A DNA stretch of 64,000 nucleotides from Planococcus chinensis (lineage in GTDB: Bacteria > Bacillota > Bacilli > Bacillales_A > Planococcaceae): the NCBI RefSeq assembly GCF_020071995.1, contig NZ_JABWTK010000012.1, positions 1-64,000 of the forward strand, given 5' to 3'. Both the position numbers and the translations under genes were made by a program. Shown here one piece after another: positions 48,601 through 58,060 of the stretch; position 1 is the stretch's first letter, and each line of letters opens with the position of its first letter. The notes under the pieces were generated by a model. It saw nothing but the letters and a program-made list of their open reading frames with translations. It was not told the DNA's origin and searched no databases.

Positions 48601-49350
48601 ATGATTGCCACTACAGAAAAAGATATTGAAATGCTAAAAAAAGCCGGCCGCATGGTCGCTGAAATCCGTGACGCCATGAAAGCTGCTACGAAGCCCGGCG
48701 TTACGACAAAAGAACTTGATGAGATTGGCGGACGCATGTTCAAGGAAATGGGCGGCGTGTCCGGACCAAAATCAGAATACGATTTCCCAGGGTACACATG
48801 CATCAGCGTAAACGAAGAAGTAGCCCATGGCATGCCAGGGAAACGGATAATCAATGAAGGCGATATGGTCAACATTGATGTTTCCGGCTCGTACGAAGGA
48901 TATTTTGCAGATACGGGCATTTCGTTTGTTGTCGGTGACGGCTATCCGGAAAAAGAAAAACTTTGTGAAGTTGCGGCTTCTTCATTTGAGCGCGCGATGA
49001 CCAAAGTGAAGGCCGGCGCAAAGTTAAACCAAATCGGCAAAGCGGTTGAGCGTGAAGCGAAACAGCAAGGATTGTTCGTTATCAAAAACTTGACGGGCCA
49101 CGGCATTGGGAAATCACTCCACGAAGCACCTCAACATATTTTGAATTATTACGATGCTTGGGAAACGACGATTTTGAAAGAAGGAATGGTTCTGGCAGTT
49201 GAGCCGTTTATTTCCCAGAAATCCGAACATATCGTGGAATCAGGAGACGGCTGGACATTCATCACACCGGACCAGTCACTGGTTGCGCAAATTGAACACA
49301 CGGTACTTGTCACAAAAGGCGAACCGGTATTATTGACGAAAATAGATTAA
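48601..49350 (+). CDS. map: type I methionine aminopeptidase
   Basis: 249 residues of the MapB (YflG) length class. The metal ligands are the two Asp in NIDVSGSYEGYFADTG, His in TGHGIGKSLHE, Glu in VEPF and Glu in QIEHTV. It removes initiator methionine from new proteins. The main Map in Bacillales lies in the ribosomal protein cluster, so this is probably a second copy, which I infer from length and location. GAAGGGT precedes the ATG. Confidence 0.94.
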   Translation: MIATTEKDIEMLKKAGRMVAEIRDAMKAATKPGVTTKELDEIGGRMFKEMGGVSGPKSEYDFPGYTCISVNEEVAHGMPGKRIINEGDMVNIDVSGSYEGYFADTGISFVVGDGYPEKEKLCEVAASSFERAMTKVKAGAKLNQIGKAVEREAKQQGLFVIKNLTGHGIGKSLHEAPQHILNYYDAWETTILKEGMVLAVEPFISQKSEHIVESGDGWTFITPDQSLVAQIEHTVLVTKGEPVLLTKID

Positions 49351-49356
49351 GGTGCA

Positions 49357-49387
49357 CAAAAAAGACCCTTCTCAGGGTCTTTTTTTG
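49357..49387 (+). terminator. bidirectional terminator
   Basis: AAAAAAGACCC / GGGTCTTTTTTT between map and the convergent TspO-like gene. Confidence 0.92.
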
Positions 49388-50091
49388 ATGAGCAATATTC
49401 CGGTTAATATAACGCCTGATAAAAACAGGGACGCTGTCGTCACAAGCAATTCATCCATTTGATGCTTAACGGCAATTCCGATAAATGCCCAAATAAAGAC
49501 GAGTGCATAAGGGATGTCGGAATGATGGAAGCGAATGTGAAGTGCAAGTGCTGTTGCGACCGTCAGCATGATGACGGTCCAAAGCTGATCGCTCAGCCCC
49601 CAGCCGCTCCAGTTATAGTAAGTAAGGACAAAACTGATATTGACAATGGTGGCGACGCTGATCCATCCCATATTGACAGCTACAGGGAAACGCTCAAGAA
49701 GACCGCGTTCTTCATTGCCATATTGAAGATAAAGCCCGATCAAAGCCAGCAAATATCCGATCATTGCTAAGATTGACCAGCCGAAAAATTCATAATGCCA
49801 AAGAAGCAGCCAACTAATATTAAAGAGTGCACTTAATACAAAAAATGAAGTTATCTTTATTGAAGGGACTTGTCCTTTTTTCAGACGAACCCAAAAACCG
49901 ATAATCCATATAGCCAGCAAAATGTAAATGACTGACCAGATTGAGAATGCATAACCAGCGGGCGTAAACAGGACAGGGAGCCGATTGGAAATTTCTCCAG
50001 TTGTCTGTCCGTTAATTGGCAGGATATTAGCCATAGCGTTTACAACAATGATGGCTATAAAAGCAATAGTCATCAACAGTATCCTAAACAT
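49372..50091 (-). CDS. TspO/MBR-related tryptophan-rich membrane protein
   Basis: 239 residues with seven or more hydrophobic helices. AFSIWSVIYILLAIWIIGFW and SALFNISWLLLWHYEFFGWS resemble the tryptophan-rich TspO/MBR group, but the protein is longer than the 160-residue TspO. It is likely a membrane sensor or carrier of unknown ligand. The stop codon is inside the shared terminator. AGGAGGGATC lies before the ATG. It is the only gene on the minus strand between map and pepF. Confidence 0.72.
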   Translation of the reverse strand: MFRILLMTIAFIAIIVVNAMANILPINGQTTGEISNRLPVLFTPAGYAFSIWSVIYILLAIWIIGFWVRLKKGQVPSIKITSFFVLSALFNISWLLLWHYEFFGWSILAMIGYLLALIGLYLQYGNEERGLLERFPVAVNMGWISVATIVNISFVLTYYNWSGWGLSDQLWTVIMLTVATALALHIRFHHSDIPYALVFIWAFIGIAVKHQMDELLVTTASLFLSGVILTGILLIKKRP

Positions 50092-50257
50092 AAAGAGATC
50101 CCTCCTCTTTTTTAAGTATAACTGTCCTTGTATGGTTCAACAAACTGCAATTCCAAAAAAAATTGAAATAAAAGGGAGTTTGTGAAGAAGCCGACACTTT
50201 TCAGAAAAATATTGGAGAAGAAGGACCGGCTCAATTGTTCCGCCTTCCGAATAATAA

Positions 50258-50266
50258 TGCTATACT
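50258..50266 (+). promoter_or_regulatory. extended -10 promoter of pepF
   Basis: TG-C-TATACT, 43 nt before ATG 50310; the -35 candidate TTCCGC is weak. Confidence 0.5.
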
Positions 50267-50309
50267 AATAAGTGTTTTTAGAAAATTTAGTTTACCAGGG
50301 GGTAACACA

Positions 50310-52109
50310 ATGACGGTTAAATTTCCGGAAGTATGGGATTTGGAAGTTCTTTTTCCAGGGGGAAGCAATTCAAAAGAATTGCGTTTACATATTGAAAAAA
50401 CAAGTTCTGATTTAGCAGAACTTGAGGTGCTGGCTGAAAACTTCAAAGTACCGGCATCTGAAAAAGACGAAGCCTCTATTGTAGAGATGCTGGAGAAAGT
50501 CAAAGTGATCATGCAGCAATTGAACCAGGCAGGCTCATTCATTGGATGCCTTCAAGCTCAAAATACGGAAGATAAAAAAGCGACGATTCTGCAAAGCGAA
50601 GACGCTGTTCTAAACGCCCGTTTCCAGACGGCTCTGCAGGCAATCCAGCAGCAGCTAGCCAAGACGGAAGAAAATGTATGGCTGGCGCTTTTAGAATCGG
50701 AGCCATTGAAGGAGTTCGGCTTTGTGCTGAACGAATGGCGTGAAGAAGCAAATATGCTGCTTTCCGAAAAAGAAGAAAACATCATTACTTCACTCAGCAC
50801 AGATGGCTATCATGGATGGAGCCAATTGTATGACATGCTGGTGGGGGATATCAAAATCAACATGAATATCGGCGGCGAAGAAAAAGTTCTTTCTGTCGGC
50901 CAGGCCAACAATTTAAGCTCAGATCCGGATGCGGCTATCCGCCAGCAGTCATATGAAAAAATGGAAGCGGCATGGACAGACAAAGAAGAGTTTTTTGCCA
51001 AGACTTTAAATTCAATTGCGGGCTTCCGATTGGAAGTCTATAAAAAACGCGGCTGGGACAGCGTTCTTCAAGAACCGCTTCATATTAACCGCATGAAACA
51101 GGAAACCTTGGATGCGATGTGGGGAGCCATCAGCAAAAACAAACAGCCTTTTGTCGATTACTTGAATAAAAAAGGCGAGATGCTCGGGAAAGACGGCTTG
51201 GACTGGTTTGACGTCGATGCACCGGTAACGGAAAGTACGCAGCAGTATGCGTACCAGGAAGGGGCGGAATTTATCCTTGAGCATTTTGGAAAGTTTGGTC
51301 CGGAACTTCAAAAGTTCGCAGTCCAAGCATTTGAAAAAGGTTGGATTGAAGCGGAAGACCGGCCGAACAAGCGCCCAGGAGGGTTCTGCACCAGTTTGCC
51401 AATGACAGAAGAGTCCCGGATTTTCATGACCTACAGCGGCTCGATGTCTAACGTTGCCACCTTGGCGCATGAACTGGGACATGCTTTTCATAGCCATGCC
51501 ATGCAGCCGGTCCATCCATTAAACCGCTCGTATGCGATGAATGTTGCAGAAACAGCTTCAACTTTTGCTGAAATGATCGTTGCCGATGCAGCTGTTAAAA
51601 ATGCGCAGTCAAAAGAAGAGAAGTTGGCGCTTCTTGAAGATAAATTGCAGCGCAGCGTCGCTTTCTTTATGAACATCCATTCCCGCTTCCTTTTTGAAAC
51701 GCGTTTTTATGAAGAACGCAAAAACGGAGTGGTGTCGGCTGAACGCTTGAACGAATTGATGGAAGAAGCGCAGCATGAAGGCTTTGCAGGTGGCTTGAAG
51801 TCTACTCATCCGCATTTCTGGGCATCCAAATTGCATTTTTATATTACGGATGTTCCGTTTTATAATTTCCCTTATACGTTCGGTTATTTATTCTCGTTGA
51901 GCATTTATGCGAAGGCTTTGGAAGAAGGCAGCCAATTTGAAGAAAAATATATGGCCCTTCTGCGCGATACGGCCATTATGACAGCTGAAGACCTGGCGAT
52001 GAAGCATTTGGGGGAAGATATCACACAACAAGCGTTCTGGGAAAAAGGCATTGCGCTATGTGTGAAAGATGCTGAAGATTTTAACGCGCTAGTTTCCTCA
52101 GTGGGATGA
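50310..52109 (+). CDS. pepF: M3 family oligoendopeptidase (PepF type)
   Basis: 599 residues. The zinc site HELGH is at 387-391, in LAHELGHAFHSH, with a third ligand Glu in NVAETASTFAEM. The N-terminal helical PepF domain is complete. It cleaves short peptides in the cytoplasm. ATG 50310 follows CAGGGGGT; the longer frame overlaps the promoter. It is followed after four bases by a GNAT gene, so the two are cotranscribed. Confidence 0.94.
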   Translation: MTVKFPEVWDLEVLFPGGSNSKELRLHIEKTSSDLAELEVLAENFKVPASEKDEASIVEMLEKVKVIMQQLNQAGSFIGCLQAQNTEDKKATILQSEDAVLNARFQTALQAIQQQLAKTEENVWLALLESEPLKEFGFVLNEWREEANMLLSEKEENIITSLSTDGYHGWSQLYDMLVGDIKINMNIGGEEKVLSVGQANNLSSDPDAAIRQQSYEKMEAAWTDKEEFFAKTLNSIAGFRLEVYKKRGWDSVLQEPLHINRMKQETLDAMWGAISKNKQPFVDYLNKKGEMLGKDGLDWFDVDAPVTESTQQYAYQEGAEFILEHFGKFGPELQKFAVQAFEKGWIEAEDRPNKRPGGFCTSLPMTEESRIFMTYSGSMSNVATLAHELGHAFHSHAMQPVHPLNRSYAMNVAETASTFAEMIVADAAVKNAQSKEEKLALLEDKLQRSVAFFMNIHSRFLFETRFYEERKNGVVSAERLNELMEEAQHEGFAGGLKSTHPHFWASKLHFYITDVPFYNFPYTFGYLFSLSIYAKALEEGSQFEEKYMALLRDTAIMTAEDLAMKHLGEDITQQAFWEKGIALCVKDAEDFNALVSSVG

Positions 52110-52113
52110 TGCC

Positions 52114-52662
52114 ATGAATTTACTATTCGAAGGGCGTACATGTTATATCCGGAATTTAACAGTGGACGATGCGGAAGAAATGGTTCAATTGCTGTCGCGC
52201 AATCGGGATTATTGGGCGATTTATGAGCCTCGCCATCAAGACAGTTATTTTACAGCTATGGTTCAGCGTGAAAAGATAAGGGAATCGATTTATCAGGCGA
52301 GAGAAAACCGCGAGTACAGCTTTGGGATTTTCGAGCACGAATCCAATAATATGATCGGCCATATCTCGATCTACGGCATTAAACGCCTTCCTTTTCTAAG
52401 TGCGCTGGTTGGGTATTCCATTGATGAAGCCAGCATCGGAAAAGGGATTGCCACAGAAGCGGTGGGGCTTGTGACAGCCTTTGGCTTTGAGCAGCTCCGG
52501 CTGCACCGGATTGAGGCGTATGTATCCCCGAGAAACACGGGTTCGATCCGTGTGCTTGAGAAGTCGAAATATCAAAAAGAGGGTCTATTGCGCGAGTTCC
52601 TGTATATTAACGGAATATGGGAAGATCATTTTCAATATGCCATCCTGGAAAGTGAATTTTGA
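52114..52662 (+). CDS. GNAT acetyltransferase (RimJ/RimL-like)
   Basis: 182 residues of the Acetyltransf_3 type. YSIDEASIGKGIATEAVGLV holds the acetyl-CoA loop (Q/R-x-x-G-x-A variant GKGIAT), and LRLHRIEAYVSPRNTGSIRVLEK is typical of RimJ/RimL/SpeG relatives. It may acetylate an N-terminal residue of a ribosomal protein or a small amine. It starts four bases after pepF. No other ribosome site than GGGATGATG is visible, so coupling with pepF is likely. Confidence 0.85.
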   Translation: MNLLFEGRTCYIRNLTVDDAEEMVQLLSRNRDYWAIYEPRHQDSYFTAMVQREKIRESIYQARENREYSFGIFEHESNNMIGHISIYGIKRLPFLSALVGYSIDEASIGKGIATEAVGLVTAFGFEQLRLHRIEAYVSPRNTGSIRVLEKSKYQKEGLLREFLYINGIWEDHFQYAILESEF

Positions 52663-52741
52663 AAGGGCAAGGCCGCCTATAAGAAATGGTGGAACTCACT
52701 TGCCAGATGGTTTTCAGAATAAAGGCTGAGGAGGATGCGAG

Positions 52742-53215
52742 ATGGATAGAAACCGATTGTTTTCCTATCACCAATGGGCCACTTTGGAATGCCTTCGGCA
52801 CGTCCAAATGCTAGGCGAAGACCTTTACCGAAGAGAAGGGCAAAATTCTTTCGCTTCCATCGAAAAAACGATGGAACATGTCATTGGCGTCGAAAAACTA
52901 TGGCTGATGCGAATGGCTGCAACTGAGGATCCGACATTCGAATATTTTGATGTCGAAACAACAGAAAAAGCCATCGAAGCGTTTATGTTGCTGCATGCAG
53001 AAATGGAATTATACATGTCTGCGCTGACGGAAGAGCAATGGCAGGAGAAGTTGAAGTTTAAAAATATGCGCGGAGATGAATTCGAGAACTCGCGCGAAGA
53101 AATGCTTTTCACGGTCATCAATCATGGCACTTACCACAGAGGGCAAGTTACCTCGTTCCTGCGCCAATTTGGCAAAGAGGGAATTGCACTTGATTATCTA
53201 TATTTTAAAAAATAG
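52742..53215 (+). CDS. DinB superfamily protein
   Basis: 157 residues, a four-helix bundle. Metal-binding histidines appear at MEHVIGVEKLW and in NHGTYHRGQVTSFLRQFG, the usual DinB_2 pattern (His...His-x3-His). The family includes bacillithiol transferases and other thiol-dependent metal enzymes, but the activity here is not known. GAGGAGG precedes ATG 52742. A bidirectional terminator follows. Confidence 0.88.
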   Translation: MDRNRLFSYHQWATLECLRHVQMLGEDLYRREGQNSFASIEKTMEHVIGVEKLWLMRMAATEDPTFEYFDVETTEKAIEAFMLLHAEMELYMSALTEEQWQEKLKFKNMRGDEFENSREEMLFTVINHGTYHRGQVTSFLRQFGKEGIALDYLYFKK

Positions 53216-53285
53216 TGGGGAAGAACCGGAGCGAGGCATAGATCGCTGCAAGCAGGATCATGGTGAATCGAACTGAATTACGCAA

Positions 53286-53320
53286 TAAAAAAACCGCTGA
53301 GAATCTCTCAGCGGTTTTCG
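53286..53320 (+). terminator. bidirectional terminator
   Basis: AAAAACCGCTGAGA / TCTCAGCGGTTTT between dinB-like and the carbonic anhydrase gene; its end overlaps the latter's stop. Confidence 0.92.
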
Positions 53321-53874
53321 TTTCCGTTAATAACAATATCAAGTTTACCTGTAGTAGGGTCGATGACCAGCCCGTGAACCGGTACAGTGCGGTCCATTAA
53401 TGGATGGTTTTTCACCATATTTACACTGTGGCGTACGCTTTCGTTGACATCATCAAAGCCGCGCAGCCAGTCCTCGATGTTTACGCCGGAATATTTCAAT
53501 TGCTCGATGGTTTTTTCGTCAATTCCACGCGCCTTCATTTTTTCCAGAACGGAAGTCGGATCAATGGCAGACATGCCGCAGTCATGATGGCCGATTATGT
53601 AAATTTCTTCTGCTTTTAATTCATAGACGGCAACAAATAAGCTGCGCATGATTCCGCCGAATGGGTGATTAATGACAGCACCGGCGCTTTTTACGATTTT
53701 AACATCGCCATTTTTCAGGTTCATGGCTTTTGGCAGCATTTCAAATAGCCGGGTATCCATACAAGTAAGGATGACGATTTTCTTGTCGGGGAATTTAGTG
53801 GTTATGTATTGCTCATACTCTTTGTTCTCTACAAATTGTTCGTTGTACTCCAAAATATCTTCCAACATTGACAT
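53308..53874 (-). CDS. beta-class carbonic anhydrase (YtiB-like)
   Basis: 188 residues from ATG 53874, with AAAGGAGG eight bases upstream; the longer frame into the terminator region is rejected. Zinc ligands are Cys38 with the Asp40-Arg42 dyad (CMDTR) and the His/Cys pair in GHHDCGMS. It interconverts carbon dioxide and bicarbonate in the cytoplasm. That supply is useful for PurK and other carboxylases, though any link is inference. The gene follows mreBH on the same strand with a terminator between. Confidence 0.93.
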   Translation of the reverse strand: MSMLEDILEYNEQFVENKEYEQYITTKFPDKKIVILTCMDTRLFEMLPKAMNLKNGDVKIVKSAGAVINHPFGGIMRSLFVAVYELKAEEIYIIGHHDCGMSAIDPTSVLEKMKARGIDEKTIEQLKYSGVNIEDWLRGFDDVNESVRHSVNMVKNHPLMDRTVPVHGLVIDPTTGKLDIVINGNENR

Positions 53875-53923
53875 ATTCGGTTCCTCCTTTAGAAAGCCTA
53901 TTTTTATTTTAATCCTTTTTGCA

Positions 53924-53959
53924 GAAAAAAACAGCCCGCAAGCACAATGCTTCCGGACC
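53924..53959 (-). terminator. mreBH terminator
   Basis: On the minus strand, CCGGAAGC / GCTTGCGG stem, then GGCTG and seven T. Confidence 0.7.
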
Positions 53960-53966
53960 AATAGTT

Positions 53967-54974
53967 TTATCGTGCGATTTTGTCCAACTTGTTAAGCATG
54001 ACCAGCGACTTTCCAGTGCCGATTGCGACAGACTCAAGAGGCTGCGGGGCAATATGAACCGGTACGGAAATTTCTTCGGACAGCCATTGCTGCAACCCTT
54101 TCAGCAAAGCGCCGCCTCCGGAAATGATCACCCCTTGGTCTACAATATCGCCGGACAGTTCAGCCGGACAGTTTTCCAGCGTTGCACGGATGCATTCGAG
54201 AATGGCAAGAAGCGATTCTTTTAAAGCTTCCTGGATTTCCGTTGAAGTCAAGTTGACGACTTTCGGCAATCCCGTCATGATATCGCGGCCGCGGACTTCC
54301 ATGGTTTCCTCTTCGTGCGGAACCAAGGCATAGCCGATTTGTTTTTTGATGTTTTCAGCGGTAGGTTCCCCAATCAATACATTGTATTTTTTGCGGACAT
54401 ATTGGATGATGTCTTCATCCATGCGGTCTCCCGCAACTCTTACCGTATTGGCGGATACAACGCCTCCAAAGGATATGATGCCGACTTCAGTCGTGCCGCC
54501 GCCAATGTCTACGATGACGCTGGCAATCGGTTCGCTGACTGGAAGATCTGCACCAATTGCAGCTGCCACCGGCTCTTCGATCAAGTGTACGCTTTTTGCG
54601 CCGCTGTGTTTCACTGCGTCCACGATGGCACGCCGTTCAACAGAAGTGGCACCGCAAGGCGTGCAAATCATGACATTTGGTTTGCGGAAAGAACCGCCAA
54701 TTTGTTTGGCTGCTTTTTGCATGACCAGTTTCAACAATTCAATGGTCACATCAAAGTCTGCAATCACGCCTTCTTTCAAAGGACGGACCACTCGAATTGA
54801 GTCAGGGGTTTTGCCAATCATAGCTTTGGCATCTTCGCCGAACGCAATCACTTTATTTGATTTTGTATCCAATGCGACCACTGAAGGTTCGTTTAAAATA
54901 ATGCCTTTTGATTTTGTATAAACTAAAATATTTGCAGTTCCTAAATCAATTCCAATATCCGTTGAAGAAAACAT
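53967..54974 (-). CDS. mreBH: actin-like cell shape protein MreBH
   Basis: 335 residues from ATG 54974, preceded by TAGGAGGAG. The actin-fold blocks are [14 protein letters not shown] (phosphate 1), [16 protein letters not shown] (phosphate 2) and [13 protein letters not shown] (adenosine). The length equals B. subtilis MreBH (335), shorter than typical MreB fused contexts, and no mreCD follow. It guides lateral wall synthesis. A long upstream frame is not supported. MreB-type genes in a possibly coccoid genus make it interesting. Confidence 0.88.
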   Translation of the reverse strand: MFSSTDIGIDLGTANILVYTKSKGIILNEPSVVALDTKSNKVIAFGEDAKAMIGKTPDSIRVVRPLKEGVIADFDVTIELLKLVMQKAAKQIGGSFRKPNVMICTPCGATSVERRAIVDAVKHSGAKSVHLIEEPVAAAIGADLPVSEPIASVIVDIGGGTTEVGIISFGGVVSANTVRVAGDRMDEDIIQYVRKKYNVLIGEPTAENIKKQIGYALVPHEEETMEVRGRDIMTGLPKVVNLTSTEIQEALKESLLAILECIRATLENCPAELSGDIVDQGVIISGGGALLKGLQQWLSEEISVPVHIAPQPLESVAIGTGKSLVMLNKLDKIAR

Positions 54975-55013
54975 GCCTAAACTCCTCCTAATTATAAACA
55001 ACTACCATTTTAT

Positions 55014-55022
55014 ATTTTACCA
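55014..55022 (-). promoter_or_regulatory. extended -10 promoter of mreBH
   Basis: On the minus strand TG-G-TAAAAT, 39 nt before the start codon. The -35 region (CTTTTT) is poor. Confidence 0.4.
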
Positions 55023-55178
55023 TGAAAAATTAATGTAAAAAGAAGGGAAGCAGAAAATGATTCATTTGAAAGACGTAATGTATTAAAAAGCTTGGAATTG
55101 AGGGTATATAGTCGTGAGTTGTTCCCCTTAAAAGAAAACAGATTCTCTTCGGCAGAAGCAAGCGCCGAATTCAGCCAT

Positions 55179-55214
55179 GAAAAAACCGCTCTCAATAAGA
55201 GAACGGTTTTTTTT
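55179..55214 (-). terminator. terminator of the 46-residue membrane protein gene
   Basis: AAAAAACCGCTCTC / GAGA-CGGTTTTTTTT hairpin with T runs on both strands, adjoining the stop codon at 55214-55216. Confidence 0.85.
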
Positions 55215-55354
55215 CAATATCTTTTTTTCGGCATTGGATCCACATGCTCCGCGTCGTGTGCGTGAAGCTCTTTACCCAGGAAATGCAATAGTGTAAAGAA
55301 GAACAAGAAAATAACTACCATGAAACCAAGAACTATAGTTACGCCTTCTAACAT
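55214..55354 (-). CDS. 46-residue single-pass membrane protein
   Basis: The short frame MLEGVTIVLGFMVVIFLFFF starts at 55354. One strong hydrophobic helix is followed by a hydrophilic tail with His and Asp (HAHDAEHVDPMPKKRY). GAGAGGAG precedes the ATG, a good sigma-A promoter lies upstream (55399-55427) and a terminator follows, so it is a complete transcription unit. No family is recognised. The acidic, His-rich tail could bind metal, which is speculation. Confidence 0.78.
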   Translation of the reverse strand: MLEGVTIVLGFMVVIFLFFFTLLHFLGKELHAHDAEHVDPMPKKRY

Positions 55355-55398
55355 AATGATAACTCCTCTCGTATCTGTAATTATCACTTTAAGTATAC

Positions 55399-55427
55399 AT
55401 GATAGCCGACGATAAATTAAGTGTCAA
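55399..55427 (-). promoter_or_regulatory. sigma-A promoter of the 46-residue protein gene
   Basis: On the minus strand TTGACA (55422-55427), 17 nt, TATCAT (55399-55404). It begins within 12 nt of the stop of the M29 gene. Confidence 0.75.
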
Positions 55428-55438
55428 AATAATGATAC

Positions 55439-56671
55439 TTAAAAAGCCCAGTTGCCGGCTCTGAAAATCGGCTCGCGTGTGCCGTCTTCCAGGATTCCGT
55501 CAATATCCATTTCGCCTGAACCGACCATGAAATCGACGTGCGTAATGCTTTGGTTTAGGCCATTTTCAGCCAACTCTTCTTTCGACATTGTTTTGCCGCC
55601 TTCGATGCAGAATGCATAGGCACTGCCAATCGCGAAATGGTTCGAAGCATTTTCGTCGAAAAGCGTATTGTAGAATAAAATATTCGAAGCCGAAATTGGC
55701 GATTCATGCGGCACAAGCGCCACTTCCCCTAGGTAGTGGGACCCTTCATCGGTAGCTACAAGCTCTTTTAATACTTCTTCGCCCTCAGCTGCAGTAACAT
55801 CAACAATTTTGCCGTTTTCAAACGTGATTTTAAAATCGTCGATGATATTGCCGCCATAACTCAACGGTTTCGTACTGGATACATAGCCATTGACGCCTGT
55901 TTTGTCCGGAACAGTGAATACTTCTTCCGTCGGCATGTTTGCCATGAATGTATGGCCTTTCTCGTTTACAGATCCTGCACCGCACCACAAGTGGCCTTTT
56001 GGCAATGCGACTTCCAAGTCTGTTTTAGGAGAAGTGTAATGCAGCTTAGCGTATTTTTTGTTGTTCAAGTAATCCACTTTCGTATGCAAAGTTTTGTCAT
56101 GATCCAGCCATTCCTGTACCGGATTGTCCAAATCGGCGCGTACCGCTTTAAAGATGGCGTCCCATAACGCATCCATTTGCTGATCTTCCGGAAGTTCCGG
56201 GAAGACTTTGGCTGCCCATTCCTTGGAAGGGGAGGCAAGAACGGTCCAGCTGATTTTGTCTGATTGCACATATTGGCGGTATTTGCTGAGTGCCGTACCG
56301 GTTGCTTTTTGTGAAGCGGCAATCCGTTTTGAATCGATGCCTTTTAAAAGATCCGGGCTTTGGGACATGATGCTGATAAACGCAGCTCCTTGGTCGGCCA
56401 ACATTTCACGCTCCTGCACTTTCCAGGCAGGGAAATCCGCAAATGAATCTTCTGGAGCCAGTTCAAAGCGGGTGCGCGTAATTTCATCGTCGCTCCAGTC
56501 CACATAGACTTGTTTGGCACCGGCTTCATAAGCTTTTTTTGTAATCAGACGTACAAAAGGCGCAGCATTTAATGTCGCATTGATATAAAGCGGCTGTCCA
56601 GGTTGAATATTAACACCCACGTTTACAGCAAGTTCTGCATAACGGGCTAGTTTTTCATCAAAAGTTGTCAA
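55439..56671 (-). CDS. M29 family aminopeptidase, second copy
   Basis: 410 residues from TTG 56671, which has GAGGAGAG seven bases upstream; an ATG six codons earlier overlaps that site. The ligand regions match those of the first copy: MANMPTEEVFTVP, YLGEVALVPHESPIS, FDENASNHFAIG and HVDFMVGSGEMDIDG. The two proteins share the same length and clear similarity over the full length. No terminator is clear after the stop. Its promoter is not obvious in the 294-nt gap before psuK. Confidence 0.93.
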   Translation of the reverse strand: MTTFDEKLARYAELAVNVGVNIQPGQPLYINATLNAAPFVRLITKKAYEAGAKQVYVDWSDDEITRTRFELAPEDSFADFPAWKVQEREMLADQGAAFISIMSQSPDLLKGIDSKRIAASQKATGTALSKYRQYVQSDKISWTVLASPSKEWAAKVFPELPEDQQMDALWDAIFKAVRADLDNPVQEWLDHDKTLHTKVDYLNNKKYAKLHYTSPKTDLEVALPKGHLWCGAGSVNEKGHTFMANMPTEEVFTVPDKTGVNGYVSSTKPLSYGGNIIDDFKITFENGKIVDVTAAEGEEVLKELVATDEGSHYLGEVALVPHESPISASNILFYNTLFDENASNHFAIGSAYAFCIEGGKTMSKEELAENGLNQSITHVDFMVGSGEMDIDGILEDGTREPIFRAGNWAF

Positions 56672-56904
56672 ATAAATCTCTCCTCTCATCCTTTCTATTT
56701 TAGCAATTTTCAGTCAGTCGTGGCAATGTTTAGCCCTAAAAGCATAAAGAGAAATTTTTTCTGCAGGACCTTCACTTCAATTGATCAAGAGAAAAACGGG
56801 AAAGTCCTTCTCCAAATCTGTTCCTGAACTGCTCGTAGGTGCAACAAAAGAGAACTGAGATTTGAAGCCGCACTCCATCTTTTAAATTCAATTCATATTT
56901 ACTC

Positions 56905-56933
56905 TTGCATTTTTTATTATAAAAGTTTATGAT
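56905..56933 (+). promoter_or_regulatory. sigma-A promoter of psuKG
   Basis: TTGCAT (56905-56910), 17 nt, TATGAT (56928-56933), 33 nt before the psuK start. The rest of 56672-56900 shows no gene. Confidence 0.85.
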
Positions 56934-56965
56934 TTAAACAAATGTTTGAAAAGGGAGGTGACGAG

Positions 56966-58060
56966 TTGAACAAAAAGGAACAGGAAGTCATTGAACTGAT
57001 CCGGAAAAATCCTTATTTGTCTCAACAAGAGATGGCGGATTCGTTGCAAATGTCCCGTCCTTCTTTAGCTAACTTAATCTCCGGGTTGATTCGGCAAGGG
57101 AAAATTGCGGGCCGGGCATACATTCTTCCGGAAGAAGGCACAGTCGTCTGCATCGGCGGGGCGAACGTCGACCGCAAGTTTTGGCTGGAAAAAAAGGCTC
57201 AAATGGGCACATCTAATCCGGCGGCAGTTTCCGGCAGCGTTGGCGGAGTCGCCCGGAACGTAGCGGAAAACCTGGGAAGGATGGGCCACCAGGTAAAACT
57301 AATGTCCATCGCCGGAAATGATCCGGAGTGGAAGTTGATAGAAGAAACCTCTTCGCCTTTTATGGATACGGAATTAACGAAAACCCATAATGATCTTTCT
57401 ACTGGCACCTATACAGCTGTACTGGAGCCGGATGGGGAAATGATTTTGGCGATGGCGGATATGGCCATCTACGATTCATTGACAGTGGACTATGTCAAAC
57501 GCCACGAAACGGCATTGATGGCAGCCGCTTTTCTTGTCATTGATTTAAATTGTCCGAAAGAAACGGTCCGGTACGTGCAGGAATTGGCAAAATCACGCCA
57601 TATCCCGCTCGCGGTCATTCCTGTATCCACTCCAAAAATTGACCGGCTGGGGGAAGATTTGACCGGTATTACTTGGCTGATTTTGAATAAAGGGGAAGCG
57701 GAGCGCTTTTTAAGCATCAAAATCGATTCTCCCGAAGTATGGAAAAATGCTGCGACCCGATTGCTGGGGCACGGGGCAGAAAATGTCGTAATCACCGCCG
57801 GGAAAGAAGGGGTGATGGCAGGAAACCGTGAAAGAATCAGCCATTTCGCAGCAATCGACGTGCCGGAGCTTCTCGATGTGACAGGAGCAGGAGATGCGTT
57901 TTCAAGCGGCATCATCCACAGTTACTTAAAAGACCACCCGTTTGAAAAAATCATTCAGACAGGGCTAATCAATGCAGCGAAAACGCTGCAAAGCGAATCA
58001 ACCGTAAGAACTGAGTTATCGGCTATGCAATTACAAATTGAACTGGAGGAACTACTATGA
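56966..58060 (+). CDS. psuK: pseudouridine kinase with N-terminal winged helix
   Basis: 364 residues from TTG 56966, after AAGGGAGGTGA. Residues 1-55 are a helix-turn-helix ([28 protein letters not shown]). The PfkB sugar kinase domain follows ([31 protein letters not shown]), with the catalytic [12 protein letters not shown] near 305-316. It phosphorylates pseudouridine for PsuG, encoded next. The DNA-binding domain suggests self-regulation by substrate. It overlaps psuG by four bases. Confidence 0.88.
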   Translation: MNKKEQEVIELIRKNPYLSQQEMADSLQMSRPSLANLISGLIRQGKIAGRAYILPEEGTVVCIGGANVDRKFWLEKKAQMGTSNPAAVSGSVGGVARNVAENLGRMGHQVKLMSIAGNDPEWKLIEETSSPFMDTELTKTHNDLSTGTYTAVLEPDGEMILAMADMAIYDSLTVDYVKRHETALMAAAFLVIDLNCPKETVRYVQELAKSRHIPLAVIPVSTPKIDRLGEDLTGITWLILNKGEAERFLSIKIDSPEVWKNAATRLLGHGAENVVITAGKEGVMAGNRERISHFAAIDVPELLDVTGAGDAFSSGIIHSYLKDHPFEKIIQTGLINAAKTLQSESTVRTELSAMQLQIELEELL

